Below are positions 24,997 through 32,936 of a stretch of 47,012 nucleotides of DNA, piece after piece. How positions within the stretch are numbered: the stretch's first letter is position 1; each line of letters begins with the position of its first letter. Origin of the DNA: Kineosporia sp. R_H_3 (lineage in GTDB: Bacteria; Actinomycetota; Actinomycetes; Actinomycetales; Kineosporiaceae); the NCBI RefSeq assembly GCF_002198675.1, contig NZ_MWLL01000208.1:1-47012 (forward strand), in the 5' to 3' direction. The position numbers were made by a program, and so were the translations under genes. Below the pieces are notes generated by a model that saw only the letters and a program-made list of their open reading frames with translations, ran no database searches and was not told where the DNA came from.

Positions 24997-25814
24997 ACGA
25001 GGACGGCGGTCTGCCGTCCTACGCGGACGAAGCCCATCGCTGCGCAGAGCCGCTCGGACGCCTCGTTGCCCAGCCGGCACCGCCACTGCACGACGAGACC
25101 CTCGTCGAGCGCCGCGGTGACGACCCGGCGGGCCACGGCCGACGCGTGGCCGAGCCCGCGGTGGGCGGGGGCGGCGGCGACGCCCACCTGGGCGACGTCC
25201 TCGCCCCAGCGCTCGTAGCCGGCGAGGGCAGCGACCTCACCGGAGGAGGTGAACGCCGCCCACCGCAGCGGCATGGCCGCCAGGCCGCTCTCGTCCCACT
25301 CGTCGGCGGGGAGGCTGCGACGGAGCTGATCCACTGCCACGTCGCCGGCCACTTCCAGGTCGCCGGCCGCTGCCAGGTCGCCGGCCGGCGACGGGGCAGC
25401 GGTGCCGGTCGCTCGCGCGGCGAGTCCCGTGTCGCGGTACGAGAGCGCCGCCGTCCCGATCGGCCGGAGCCGGAGCGGGTGCAGCCGCCGCACCAGCGCG
25501 TCGACGTCCGTCAGCGCCGCCGGGTGCAGACCCTCGAGCCGTGCGGCGGCAGCCGGAGGGCAGGTGACCACGCACGTGCCGAACAGCTCCACGGCCACGA
25601 CGGCCGTCGAGTCCTCACGGGCGACGACGTGCGACCCGGCGCCGGCGAAAACCCCCGGCGGGGCCGCCAGCCGCCGCGCCCACTCGGCACGGACACGCTC
25701 CCGGCCGGCGTCCGACAGCGCTGCCCCGGCCACGACGGACGGGCCGTCCGACAGGTCCTCCCGCGTTCCGCCGTCCACGCTCCCATCCTGCCGGGAGAAC
25801 GACACCGCGCCCAT
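24984..25814 (-). CDS. GNAT family N-acetyltransferase
   Basis: A 276-residue protein whose C-terminal 110 residues form a GNAT fold. The acetyl-CoA-binding segment is VGVAAAPAHRGLGHASAVARRVV and the closing strand is CRLGNEASERLCAAMGFVRVG. The N-terminal half is a less conserved alpha/beta region (CPPAAAARLEGL, DVDALVRRLHPLRLR). Between them is a short Ala/Gly/Val-rich repeat (GDLAAAGDLEVAGDVAVD). ATG 25814 is the first good start. It is downstream of, and on the same strand as, the PucR-type regulator gene. Substrate is unknown. Confidence 0.82.
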   Translation of the reverse strand: MGAVSFSRQDGSVDGGTREDLSDGPSVVAGAALSDAGRERVRAEWARRLAAPPGVFAGAGSHVVAREDSTAVVAVELFGTCVVTCPPAAAARLEGLHPAALTDVDALVRRLHPLRLRPIGTAALSYRDTGLAARATGTAAPSPAGDLAAAGDLEVAGDVAVDQLRRSLPADEWDESGLAAMPLRWAAFTSSGEVAALAGYERWGEDVAQVGVAAAPAHRGLGHASAVARRVVTAALDEGLVVQWRCRLGNEASERLCAAMGFVRVGRQTAVLVGDD

Positions 25815-25829
25815 GGGGCCGCACCCGCC

Positions 25830-27506
25830 TCACCCCTCGGCGAGCGCCTGCAACGTGAACCACGCCCGGGACGCGAGCTGGAGCTGGAACCGGGTGTCGG
25901 GGTCCGACAGGTCGTGGCCGGAGATCTCGCGGATCCGGGAGAGCCGGTAGCGCACCGTGCTGCGGCCCAGGGCCATCGCCGCCGCGGTCGCGTCGTAGTT
26001 GCCGCCGACGTCGAGGTACCGGGACAACGTCCGGACCAGGCTCGCGCCACGCCGCGCGTCGTACTCCAGGAGCGGCCCGAGCCAACGGCGGACGAACGCG
26101 TCGACGCCCTTCGGGTCGGTCACCTCGGAGAGCAGCTGGTAGACGCCGAGCTCGTCGTACGCCGTCGCCGACTGCTCGCCGGTGAACTCCGCCAGCCGCA
26201 GCGCGAGCCGGCCCTCTCGGTAGGAGCGCGGGTAGTCGTCGGTCGACTCGCACAGGCCGCCGACCCCGATCCGGCAGCCGCGCCCGGCGGGGGTGCGGCG
26301 CAGCCGGGCCGCCAGGTCCTCCCAGGGGCCACGGTCGGCGGGGGAGCGGACGGCGACGAGCATGACGACGGTGCTCGCGCGCTGCATGAGCAGCGGGGGC
26401 GGCCGTCCGCCGCCGACCGCCTCCCGGACGGCGAGCATGAGGGCGTCCGGCTCGGCGCGGTGCGCGCGGCTGCCCACGACGAGCACCCGGTGCGGCCGGG
26501 CCAGGTCGTGCCCGAGGGCCTGCGCCCGCCGGGAGGCCCCCGGGCCGTCGGTGCCGCCGATGAGGTCGGCGACGAGGTCCACGCCGAGCCGCAGCTCGGT
26601 CTCCGCAAGGCTGAGCAGCCGCGCGAGCTCGATCGCGAGGACGGTCGCACCGTGCTCGAGGGCGACGGTCTCCGGCTCGCCCGCCGTGCCGTCCGGGTCG
26701 ACGAGGAGCAGGACGCCGACGACGTCCGCCCGGGGCCGGGCCACTGTGAACAGCCGGCCGTCGGCCCGGATCGGGCGGCCGGCCAGGGCCGCCCGGTCCG
26801 CGAGCCGCTCGCGCCGGGTCGTCGTCGAGGGCCGCCGCGGCCGATCCGCCTCCGGGCCGGCCCACGAGAGCAGGTTGCCGGACCGGTCCTCGATCCCGGC
26901 GGGCAGCCCCGTCAGCTCGTGGAGCGCCCGGACGATCCCGTCGTGGCCGCTGCCCTCGAGCGCCACCTGGGTGAACCGGTCGTGGATCGCCGTCTTGCGC
27001 TGGAGCGTGGCGACGGTCTCGGCGAGGGCCGCGTTCGTCGTCCGGGTGCTCGCGTGCAGCCGGGCGTTGGCGATCGCGATCCCGGTCTGCTGGGCGAGCG
27101 TGCGCAGCAGGAGCAGGTCGGACGGCGACGGCTCCGCCGGGCCGGCGACGAGCAGGTGCCCGATGGGCTCCTCGATGCTGCGCAGCGGGAGCGCCCAGGC
27201 CCACGGCTCGCCCGGGACGTCGACGGGACCGCCCGAGCGCGGGCACCCGGCGAGCTGCACGGCGACCCGGCCCCGCAGCCCCTCCCCGCCGATCGTCGTC
27301 GTGCCGTCCTCCCAGCCCGCCGGGCCGAGGTGCACCCCGACGGCGCGGCAGCGCACCAGCCCCGGCACCGCGCTCGCCGCGAGGTGCAGGACCTCGCGCT
27401 CGTCGCGGCGCTCCATCATGAGGATCGACATCGCGAGCAGGCCCCGCAGGCTCGATACCTGCTCGCGCATCGCGAGGTCGTCGACGGCGGAGCCGCCGGG
27501 GGTCAT
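25830..27506 (-). CDS. GAF / PucR-type helix-turn-helix transcriptional regulator
   Basis: A 558-residue regulator. The N-terminal third is GAF-like (MREQVSSLRGLLAMSILMMERRD, LPLRSIEEPIGHLLVAG, LRTLAQQTGIAIANARLHA) and is followed by a coiled coil. A central PucR-like/GGDEF-type region follows (LVADLIGG, RIGVGGLCESTDDYPRSYREGRLALRLA). The C-terminal HTH_30 domain (about 500-545) contains SRYLDVGGNYDATAAAMALGRSTVRYRLSRI. ATG 27506 overlaps the stop of the MEDS gene as ATGA, so the two are translationally coupled. Divergence from the monooxygenase operon suggests that it controls that operon, perhaps responding to substrate or metabolite through the GAF domain; this is inference. Confidence 0.88.
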   Translation of the reverse strand: MTPGGSAVDDLAMREQVSSLRGLLAMSILMMERRDEREVLHLAASAVPGLVRCRAVGVHLGPAGWEDGTTTIGGEGLRGRVAVQLAGCPRSGGPVDVPGEPWAWALPLRSIEEPIGHLLVAGPAEPSPSDLLLLRTLAQQTGIAIANARLHASTRTTNAALAETVATLQRKTAIHDRFTQVALEGSGHDGIVRALHELTGLPAGIEDRSGNLLSWAGPEADRPRRPSTTTRRERLADRAALAGRPIRADGRLFTVARPRADVVGVLLLVDPDGTAGEPETVALEHGATVLAIELARLLSLAETELRLGVDLVADLIGGTDGPGASRRAQALGHDLARPHRVLVVGSRAHRAEPDALMLAVREAVGGGRPPPLLMQRASTVVMLVAVRSPADRGPWEDLAARLRRTPAGRGCRIGVGGLCESTDDYPRSYREGRLALRLAEFTGEQSATAYDELGVYQLLSEVTDPKGVDAFVRRWLGPLLEYDARRGASLVRTLSRYLDVGGNYDATAAAMALGRSTVRYRLSRIREISGHDLSDPDTRFQLQLASRAWFTLQALAEG

Positions 27507-28156
27507 GCGCGGGCGGCCGCGAACTCGTCGCCCGAGAGGTGGTGCGGGTTCTCCAGGACGAGTCCGCCGAGCAGCAGCTTCGGGTGGGTGCGCATGAGGT
27601 CCAGGAGGATGCCGCTGCCGAGCCGCCGCAGGTCGTAGAGGCACAGGACGGCGTGCGGGAACTTCGCGGCGAAGCCGTCGGCCCACGTCTCGTACCGGAC
27701 GACGTGCTCGCGCAGCGGCGGGACCCGCTCCAGCCACGACATCTCGCCGACGACGCGGGCGAAGGCGAACCGGCCCTTCGCGCTCTCCGCGGCCGCGTGG
27801 TCCTCCCAGAACTCGATCATCCGCTCCGGGTCGAACGTTCCGGTCCGCAGGTAGGTCTCGTCCGAGTCGTACAGCTCGAGCTGACCCGAGGCGAGCAGGC
27901 CGTCGACGTCGAGCCCCTCGCCGATCCCGGCGATGACGTCCTTCGGCGCCGTCGAGTCGACGACGGCCAGGCACTTGTCGCCCGCCTCGAGCCCGCCGCG
28001 CAGGAACGGCAGCAGCATCGCGTCGCGCTCGTCGTCCCCGTAGTAGAAGCCGCACACGTGGTCGCCCGCCTCGAGGGCGACGTCCGTGGCGCCGACCCGG
28101 CGAGGCATCTGTGCAGGCATCTGTGCGGGCATCCGTGCGGGCATCTGTGCGGGCAT
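27503..28156 (-). CDS. MEDS-domain sensor-like protein
   Basis: A 217-residue soluble protein matching the MEDS domain (the sensory domain named from methanogen and methylotroph proteins such as DcmR). Marks are GDHVCGFYYGDDERDAMLLPFL, GLEAGDKCLAVVDS, LYDSDETYL and FDPERMIEFWED, then a C-terminal LCLYDLRRLGSGILLDLMRTHP. The domain resembles a RecA/KaiC-like fold without a visible Walker motif. I chose ATG 28156 because GGAG lies 6 nt upstream; four more in-frame ATGs follow at exactly 12-nt intervals. It is the first gene of the regulator pair. Sensing of a small hydrocarbon or stress signal and handing it to the PucR-type protein is inferred. Confidence 0.8.
   Translation of the reverse strand: MPAQMPARMPAQMPAQMPRRVGATDVALEAGDHVCGFYYGDDERDAMLLPFLRGGLEAGDKCLAVVDSTAPKDVIAGIGEGLDVDGLLASGQLELYDSDETYLRTGTFDPERMIEFWEDHAAAESAKGRFAFARVVGEMSWLERVPPLREHVVRYETWADGFAAKFPHAVLCLYDLRRLGSGILLDLMRTHPKLLLGGLVLENPHHLSGDEFAAARA
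28108..28156 (-). repeat. 12-bp repeat carrying five in-frame ATG codons
   Basis: ATG triplets at 28156, 28144, 28132, 28120 and 28108 head near-identical 12-nt units (ATGCCCGCACAG type), encoding MPAQ repeats at the start of the MEDS protein. Only the first has a ribosome-binding site at good spacing. Confidence 0.85.
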
Positions 28157-28262
28157 CGGGGACTCCTTCGTCCGTGCAGCCGGCGGGACGACGGCAGCAC
28201 CGGACGGCACGCCCGGGCAGGTCGACCCAGGGCATTAGACCCCGTGATCGCCTGTCTGTCGC

Positions 28263-28280
28263 CTGGCCGGTTCCGGCCAG
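28263..28280. promoter_or_regulatory. perfect 18-bp palindrome between regulator and monooxygenase operons
   Basis: CTGGCCGG-TT-CCGGCCAG, two perfect 8-nt arms around TT. It lies almost midway between the divergent starts (about 107 nt from tmoA-like ATG 28379 and 115 nt from MEDS ATG 28156), as expected for a shared operator. The binding protein is unknown; the PucR-type regulator is the obvious candidate. Confidence 0.55.
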
Positions 28281-28378
28281 CGGAACGGCATTCCTGGCCC
28301 TGCGAGGGCATGGCGCGCCGTCGCCGCCCCCGGCGACCCTGCTCGCGTCGAGCTGCTCGAAGGATCGAAGGAGCGACA

Positions 28379-29893
28379 ATGCCGCGTCTGCCCCGTGCCG
28401 ACTGGTACGACCTCACCCGGGACATGAACTGGGACTTCTCCTACGTCACCGAGGAGGACGTCTTCCCCGAGCTGCTGTCGAACGGGTTCGGCGTCCCGAA
28501 GCAGGACTGGTGGACGTGGGACGAGCCGTACAAGATCACCTACGCCGAGTACGTCCACAACCAGGCCGGCAAGGACGCCGGGCTGTTCACGGTGAACAAC
28601 GTCGTCGGCCGCTCGAAGATCTTCGAGAACCTCGAGCCCGGCTGGATGGCGGCCACCCTCGCGCACTACGGGGCCATCGCCGTCGGCGAGTACCAGGCCG
28701 GCATCGGCGAGGCCCGGATGGCCCGCTTCGGGCGGGCGGCGTCCTGGCGCAACATGGCGACCTACGGGTGCCTGGACGAGACCCGGCACGGCCAGCTCCA
28801 GACGTACTTCCCCTACCAGGCGCTCAACAAGGAGCCGCGGCTGGACTGGGCGCACAAGGCGTACCACACCAACGAGTGGGGCATGATCGCCGCCCGTCAC
28901 CTCTTCGACGACATGTTCACCGCGAACGACGCGGTCTCGATGGCGATCCAGCTGACCTTCACGTTCGAGACCGGGTTCACGAACCTGCAGTTCCTCGGCA
29001 TGGCCGCGGACGCGATGAAGGTCGGCGACATCGACTTCGGGGCGCTCATCTCCTCGATCCAGACCGACGAGGCGCGGCACGCCCAGCAGGGCGAGCCGAC
29101 CCTGAAGATCCTCGTCGCGGCCGGCAAGAAGGACGTCGCCCAGAACCTCTTCGACCGGATGTTCTGGCGCGCGTGGAAGGTGTTCGCCCTCCTCACCGGG
29201 CTCTCCATGGACTACTACACGCCGCTGGAGCACCGGACGCACTCCTTCAAGGAGTTCATGGAGGAGTTCATCAACACCCAGTTCATCGACCAGTTCCGCG
29301 ACTTCGGGCTCGAGGCGCCCTGGTACTGGGACCAGCTGCTCAACGAGATGAACTGGGTGCACCACGCCTACCACCTCGGCGTCTACTACTGGCGCCCGAC
29401 GGTCTGGTGGAACCCGGTCGCCGGCACCCTGCCCGAGGAGCGCGCCTGGCTCGAGGAGAAGTACCCCGGCTGGAACGACTCCTTCGGCAAGTACTGGGAC
29501 GTCATGGGCGAGAACGTCCGGGCCGGCCACCCCGAGCTGACGCTGCCCGAGACGTTCCCCGTCGTGTGCAACAGCTGCCAGATCCCGCTGTGCACCCCGG
29601 CCGGGTACGCCGCCGGCTACCTGAGCAGCCCGCTGCCCCTGCTGCTCGACCTCGACGGCCGGCGGTACACGTTCTGCTCCGAGCCGTGCAAGTGGGTCTT
29701 CGAGCAGGCCCCGGGCCAGTTCAAGGGCCACCTGTCGATCATCGACCGGTTCCTCGGCGGGGTGATCCAGCCGCCGACGATCCCCGGGGCGCTCGCCTAC
29801 ATGGGGCTCTCGCCCGAGGAGTGCGGCCAGGACGGCACGAACTACGCGTGGGCGCACGCGTCGGTGCCCGTCGCCGGCGGCGTGGGCCGGTAA
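28379..29893 (+). CDS. tmoA: soluble diiron monooxygenase, hydroxylase alpha subunit (TmoA-like)
   Basis: A 504-residue catalytic subunit of a soluble diiron monooxygenase, which activates O2 and inserts one oxygen atom into a hydrocarbon. Iron ligands are E104, E134, H137, E197, E231 and H234, the numbering I recall for toluene 4-monooxygenase TmoA. Active-site I100, G103, A107, Q141, F176, F196, T201 and F205 also match, but position 180 is Phe (Ile in TmoA by recall). A C-terminal YHS-type Cys module is present (CNSCQIPLC at 397-405, FCSEPCKW at 432-439), as in TmoA. ATG 28379 has AAGGAG 5 nt upstream. It is the first gene of a six-gene operon. The fold is certain; whether the substrate is an aromatic, alkene or isoprene is open. 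The symbol denotes homology only. Confidence 0.93.
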   Translation: MPRLPRADWYDLTRDMNWDFSYVTEEDVFPELLSNGFGVPKQDWWTWDEPYKITYAEYVHNQAGKDAGLFTVNNVVGRSKIFENLEPGWMAATLAHYGAIAVGEYQAGIGEARMARFGRAASWRNMATYGCLDETRHGQLQTYFPYQALNKEPRLDWAHKAYHTNEWGMIAARHLFDDMFTANDAVSMAIQLTFTFETGFTNLQFLGMAADAMKVGDIDFGALISSIQTDEARHAQQGEPTLKILVAAGKKDVAQNLFDRMFWRAWKVFALLTGLSMDYYTPLEHRTHSFKEFMEEFINTQFIDQFRDFGLEAPWYWDQLLNEMNWVHHAYHLGVYYWRPTVWWNPVAGTLPEERAWLEEKYPGWNDSFGKYWDVMGENVRAGHPELTLPETFPVVCNSCQIPLCTPAGYAAGYLSSPLPLLLDLDGRRYTFCSEPCKWVFEQAPGQFKGHLSIIDRFLGGVIQPPTIPGALAYMGLSPEECGQDGTNYAWAHASVPVAGGVGR

Positions 29894-29927
29894 CGCGAGC
29901 ACGAAGACCGAGCGAAGGAGAGCACGC

Positions 29928-30173
29928 ATGGCACTGTTCCCCGTGCAGGGCATCGTCGAGGGCGACTTCGTCGTCGTCCTCGTGCCCGTGGACGACACCG
30001 ACCCGATGACCGTCGTCGCCGAGAAGATCGCCTACCACGGCATCGGCAAGCGGGTCGCCCCGCAGGACCGTCCGTTGAAGGTGCGCTGGAACGGCACCGT
30101 CCTCGCCGACGACTCGACGATCGCCGGCCTCGGGTGCGCACCGATGGACGTCCTCGAGGTCCTCTACGCATGA
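29928..30173 (+). CDS. tmoB: monooxygenase hydroxylase gamma subunit (TmoB-like)
   Basis: An 81-residue ubiquitin-like subunit of the (alpha-beta-gamma)2 hydroxylase. It begins MALFPVQGIVEGDFVVVLVPVDD and contains VAEKIAYHGIGKRV, the typical TmoB layout; TmoB itself is about 84 residues. A strong GAAGGAG precedes ATG 29928. The 3' end overlaps the Rieske ferredoxin gene as ATGA, indicating coupled translation and a fixed stoichiometry. Confidence 0.9.
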   Translation: MALFPVQGIVEGDFVVVLVPVDDTDPMTVVAEKIAYHGIGKRVAPQDRPLKVRWNGTVLADDSTIAGLGCAPMDVLEVLYA

Positions 30174-30532
30174 CCGGCCAGGTCCGGTGGGTGAACGCGG
30201 CCGACGTCGGCGACCTCTGGGAAGGCGACGTCCTGGACGTCGAGGTGGACGACGAGCAGGTCCTCCTCGTCCACCTCGAGGGCGGGCCGGTCAAGGCCTA
30301 CCAGGGGATGTGCCCGCACCAGGAGGTGCTGCTCGCCGACGGCGACTGGGACCCCGACACGAACGTCCTCGTCTGCCCCGGCCACCGCTGGGAGTTCGAC
30401 ATGGCGACGGGCAAGGGACTCAACCCCGTCGGCTGCCAGCTCTACGAGTTCGCCGTCCAGGTCGTGTCCGACGAGATCCGCGTCGCCGTCCCGCAGGACG
30501 GCGTCCGACACCACAACCGGTTCCAGACGTGA
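30170..30532 (+). CDS. tmoC: Rieske [2Fe-2S] ferredoxin of the monooxygenase (TmoC-like)
   Basis: A 120-residue Rieske protein that shuttles electrons from the reductase to the hydroxylase. The cluster motif is C48-P-H50 and C69-P-G-H72 (CPHQ and CPGHRWEFDMATG). A dedicated Rieske ferredoxin distinguishes four-component toluene/alkene/isoprene monooxygenases from methane and phenol types. The start overlaps the tmoB-like stop (ATGA). Confidence 0.93.
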   Translation: MTGQVRWVNAADVGDLWEGDVLDVEVDDEQVLLVHLEGGPVKAYQGMCPHQEVLLADGDWDPDTNVLVCPGHRWEFDMATGKGLNPVGCQLYEFAVQVVSDEIRVAVPQDGVRHHNRFQT

Positions 30533-30549
30533 CCACCGAGAGGTCGAGC

Positions 30550-30849
30550 ATGGACACGCACGTGAAGATGGTGGGCCCGGTCGTCCGCGGCCTCGACGCC
30601 AACCTCGCCGAGGCGGTCATCACGGCGATCGAGACCGACAACCCCGACGCCGAGGTCCTCGTCGACGACCAGGGCGGCTACATCCGGATCGCGACGCCCA
30701 ACGTCTGCCGGATGACGCGCGCGAGTCTCGAGGACGCCCTGGGCCGCACCTTCCGCCTGCACCAGCTCGAGCCCCAGCTCGCGGGGTTCGCCGGCCGTAT
30801 GAAGCTCACCGACGACGAGGTCGTCTGGTTCCTCGAGAGGCAGGACTGA
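30550..30849 (+). CDS. tmoD: monooxygenase coupling/effector protein (TmoD-like, MmoB/DmpM family)
   Basis: A 99-residue cofactor-free effector protein that binds the hydroxylase and tunes access and reactivity of the diiron centre. MVGPVVRGLDANLAEAVITAI near the N-terminus and GYIRIATPNVCRMTRASLE are typical of the MmoB/DmpM family. I prefer ATG 30550, with GAGAGG 6 nt upstream; GTG 30529, overlapping the tmoC-like stop as GTGA, is an in-frame alternative adding seven residues. It is 1 nt from the beta-subunit gene. Confidence 0.9.
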   Translation: MDTHVKMVGPVVRGLDANLAEAVITAIETDNPDAEVLVDDQGGYIRIATPNVCRMTRASLEDALGRTFRLHQLEPQLAGFAGRMKLTDDEVVWFLERQD

Positions 30850-30850
30850 C

Positions 30851-31858
30851 ATGGCAGTGTCCCAGCGCAGGCCGCACCGGACCTGGAGCCTGCTCGGCGA
30901 CGTCAAGAAGCGCCCGAGCGCCTACGACGTCACCGCGGCGAAGTTCAACTACCACTTCCGCCGCGACCCTGCCCCGTTCGAGATGGACCCGCAGGCGCCG
31001 TTCAACCTCTTCTACCTCGCCAACCGGGAGGGCTCGCCCTTCAACGTCGAGGACTGGGAGGGCTTCCGCGACCCGGCCAAGCTCACGTACGCCGACTACG
31101 TGACGCTCCAGCACGAGCGCGAGACGTACGTCGACCTGCTCACCGACCACCACGAGGCGGCCGAGTCGGCGGCGGACCTCGACCCGGCGTGGGTCGCGAC
31201 CCTGCGGGACCTGTTCGTGCCGCTGCGCTTCCCGCTGCACGTGCTGCAGATGACCGGGCTGTACGTCGGGCAGATGGCGCCGACGGCGTTCGTCATCAAC
31301 TGCGCGAACTTCCAGGCGGCCGACGAGCTGCGCCGCATCCAGCGGATCGCCTACACCACCAAGGTCGTCGCGAACGCCCACGGCGACGACCTGGCCGCCA
31401 CGGCCGCCGCCCGCGACCCGTGGGAGAACGGCGAGGCCTGGCAGCCGCTGCGCCGCGTGCTCGAGCAGCTGCTCGCCGTCCGGGACTGGGGCGAGGCGTT
31501 CGTCGCCCTCAACCTCGCCGTCAAGCCCGTCGTCGACGCCCTCGTCAACGGCCGGCTCTCCGAGCTCGCCGCCCAGAACGGTGACGAGTACCTCTCGCTG
31601 CTCATGGCCGAGTTCCAGCTCGACTCCGCCCGCAGCCGGGACTGGACCGCGGCCCTCGTGCGGTACGCCGTCGCGCAGGACCCGGCGATGCGGGACGTCG
31701 TCCAGGGCTGGCTGTCGACCTGGCAGCCGCGGGCCGACGCGGCCGTCGAGGGCCTCGCACCGCTGTTCGCCGCGGCGGCGCAGCCGCTGCCGGCCGCGAC
31801 GGTCACCGCGGCCGCGCTCGCCGAGCGGGCCGCGCTGCTCGACGCCGCGGGGCTGTGA
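30851..31858 (+). CDS. tmoE: monooxygenase hydroxylase beta subunit (TmoE-like)
   Basis: A 335-residue helical subunit of the hydroxylase, related to the alpha subunit but lacking iron ligands. It contains RTWSLLGDVKKRPSAYDVTA, ADYVTLQHERETYVDLL, CANFQAADELRRIQRIAYTT and EQLLAVRDWGEAFVALNLAVKP, as in TmoE/TouE-type proteins. TmoE is about 327 residues. ATG 30851 directly follows the tmoD-like stop with AGGA overlapping it. Confidence 0.92.
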   Translation: MAVSQRRPHRTWSLLGDVKKRPSAYDVTAAKFNYHFRRDPAPFEMDPQAPFNLFYLANREGSPFNVEDWEGFRDPAKLTYADYVTLQHERETYVDLLTDHHEAAESAADLDPAWVATLRDLFVPLRFPLHVLQMTGLYVGQMAPTAFVINCANFQAADELRRIQRIAYTTKVVANAHGDDLAATAAARDPWENGEAWQPLRRVLEQLLAVRDWGEAFVALNLAVKPVVDALVNGRLSELAAQNGDEYLSLLMAEFQLDSARSRDWTAALVRYAVAQDPAMRDVVQGWLSTWQPRADAAVEGLAPLFAAAAQPLPAATVTAAALAERAALLDAAGL

Positions 31859-31862
31859 GCCG

Positions 31863-32906
31863 ATGACCGCATCCGTCCCGGCGACGGGCACCGCGCCTGC
31901 GGCCCGGCCGCACCGCGTGACCCTCGCCGGGACGGACCGGTCGTTCGAGGTGGCACCGGGGGAGCGGCTCCTCGGTGCCGCCCGCCGGGCCGGGGTCTGG
32001 CTGCCCTACGAGTGCGGCTGGGGCGGCTGCGGCACGTGCAAGGTCCAGGTCGTGGAGGGGACGACCGAGCTGCTCTTCGACGGGGCGCCCGCCGTGGACC
32101 CCCGGGACGCGCGGCGCGGCCGGGTCGTCGCGTGCCAGTCCACCCCGACGAGCGACCTCGTCGTCAAGGCGCCGCGGGCGGCCGACGTCCCCGCGGCGGA
32201 GCGGCCGACCCGGGACCACCGGGCCCGGCTCGGGACCCGCGAGGAGCTCGGCCCGGACATCGTCCGGCTGCGGCTGCACCTGGACCGGGAGGCGGTCTAC
32301 CGGCCCGGCCAGCACGCCGTCCTCGGCCTCGCCCCCGGGCTGCGTCGGTGCTACTCGATGGCGGGCCTGCCGGGCTCGACGGAGGTCTCGTTCGTCGTCA
32401 AGCGCTACCCAGGCCGGCCCGGCAGCGAGCGGGCGTTCGCGCTCGCGCCGGGGGACGAGCTGGACGTCGAGCTCCCGTACGGCGACATGTGGCTGCGGGA
32501 CGGCGACCGGCCGGCCGTGCTCGTCGCCGGCGGCACCGGGATCTCGGCGATCTCGGCGCTGGCGGCGCAGCTGGCGCAGCGATCCGTTGCCGGCGAGGAC
32601 GTCCCGCGCCCGGTCCACGTGTTCTACGGCGCCGCCGCCCGGGCCGACCTCGTCTGCTGGGACGAGCTCGTCGGGCACACCGCGGCGCTGCCGGACGGGC
32701 ACCTGCACGGCGCGCTCGTGAGCCCGGACGCCGGCTGGGACGGCGCGACCGGGTTCGTCACGGAGCCGCTCGGCGAGCGCCTCCCGGCCCTGCGGGAGGC
32801 CGACTTCTACGTCGCCGGGCCGCCCGTCATGACCGACGCCGTCCTGGCCCTGCTGCGTGAGCACGGCGTCCAGCTCGACCGGGTGCACCACGACAGCTTC
32901 GGCTGA
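31863..32906 (+). CDS. tmoF: monooxygenase NADH:ferredoxin reductase (TmoF-like)
   Basis: A 347-residue electron-transfer protein that passes electrons from NAD(P)H through FAD and a [2Fe-2S] cluster to the Rieske ferredoxin. The N-terminal plant-type ferredoxin domain has C51, C56, C59 and C91 (ECGWGGCGTCK). An FAD domain follows with RCYSMAG, then a nucleotide-binding domain with LVAGGTGISAISAL and YVAGPPVMTDA. ATG 31863 is 4 nt after the beta-subunit stop. It ends the operon and converges on rsgA with 30 nt between stops. Confidence 0.92.
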   Translation: MTASVPATGTAPAARPHRVTLAGTDRSFEVAPGERLLGAARRAGVWLPYECGWGGCGTCKVQVVEGTTELLFDGAPAVDPRDARRGRVVACQSTPTSDLVVKAPRAADVPAAERPTRDHRARLGTREELGPDIVRLRLHLDREAVYRPGQHAVLGLAPGLRRCYSMAGLPGSTEVSFVVKRYPGRPGSERAFALAPGDELDVELPYGDMWLRDGDRPAVLVAGGTGISAISALAAQLAQRSVAGEDVPRPVHVFYGAAARADLVCWDELVGHTAALPDGHLHGALVSPDAGWDGATGFVTEPLGERLPALREADFYVAGPPVMTDAVLALLREHGVQLDRVHHDSFG

Positions 32907-32936
32907 GCCGCCGACCGGCCGGGGCGCAGCCGCGCC

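Noticed and set aside
25146-27638. 830-codon plus-strand open frame opposite the GNAT and PucR-type genes
   Set aside because: Composition is Arg/Gly/Pro-rich without motifs, and the minus-strand proteins are well supported.
28379-32906. Methane or phenol monooxygenase
   Set aside because: A separate Rieske ferredoxin, the TmoB-like small subunit, the YHS-type tail and the gene order fit the toluene/alkene/isoprene type instead.
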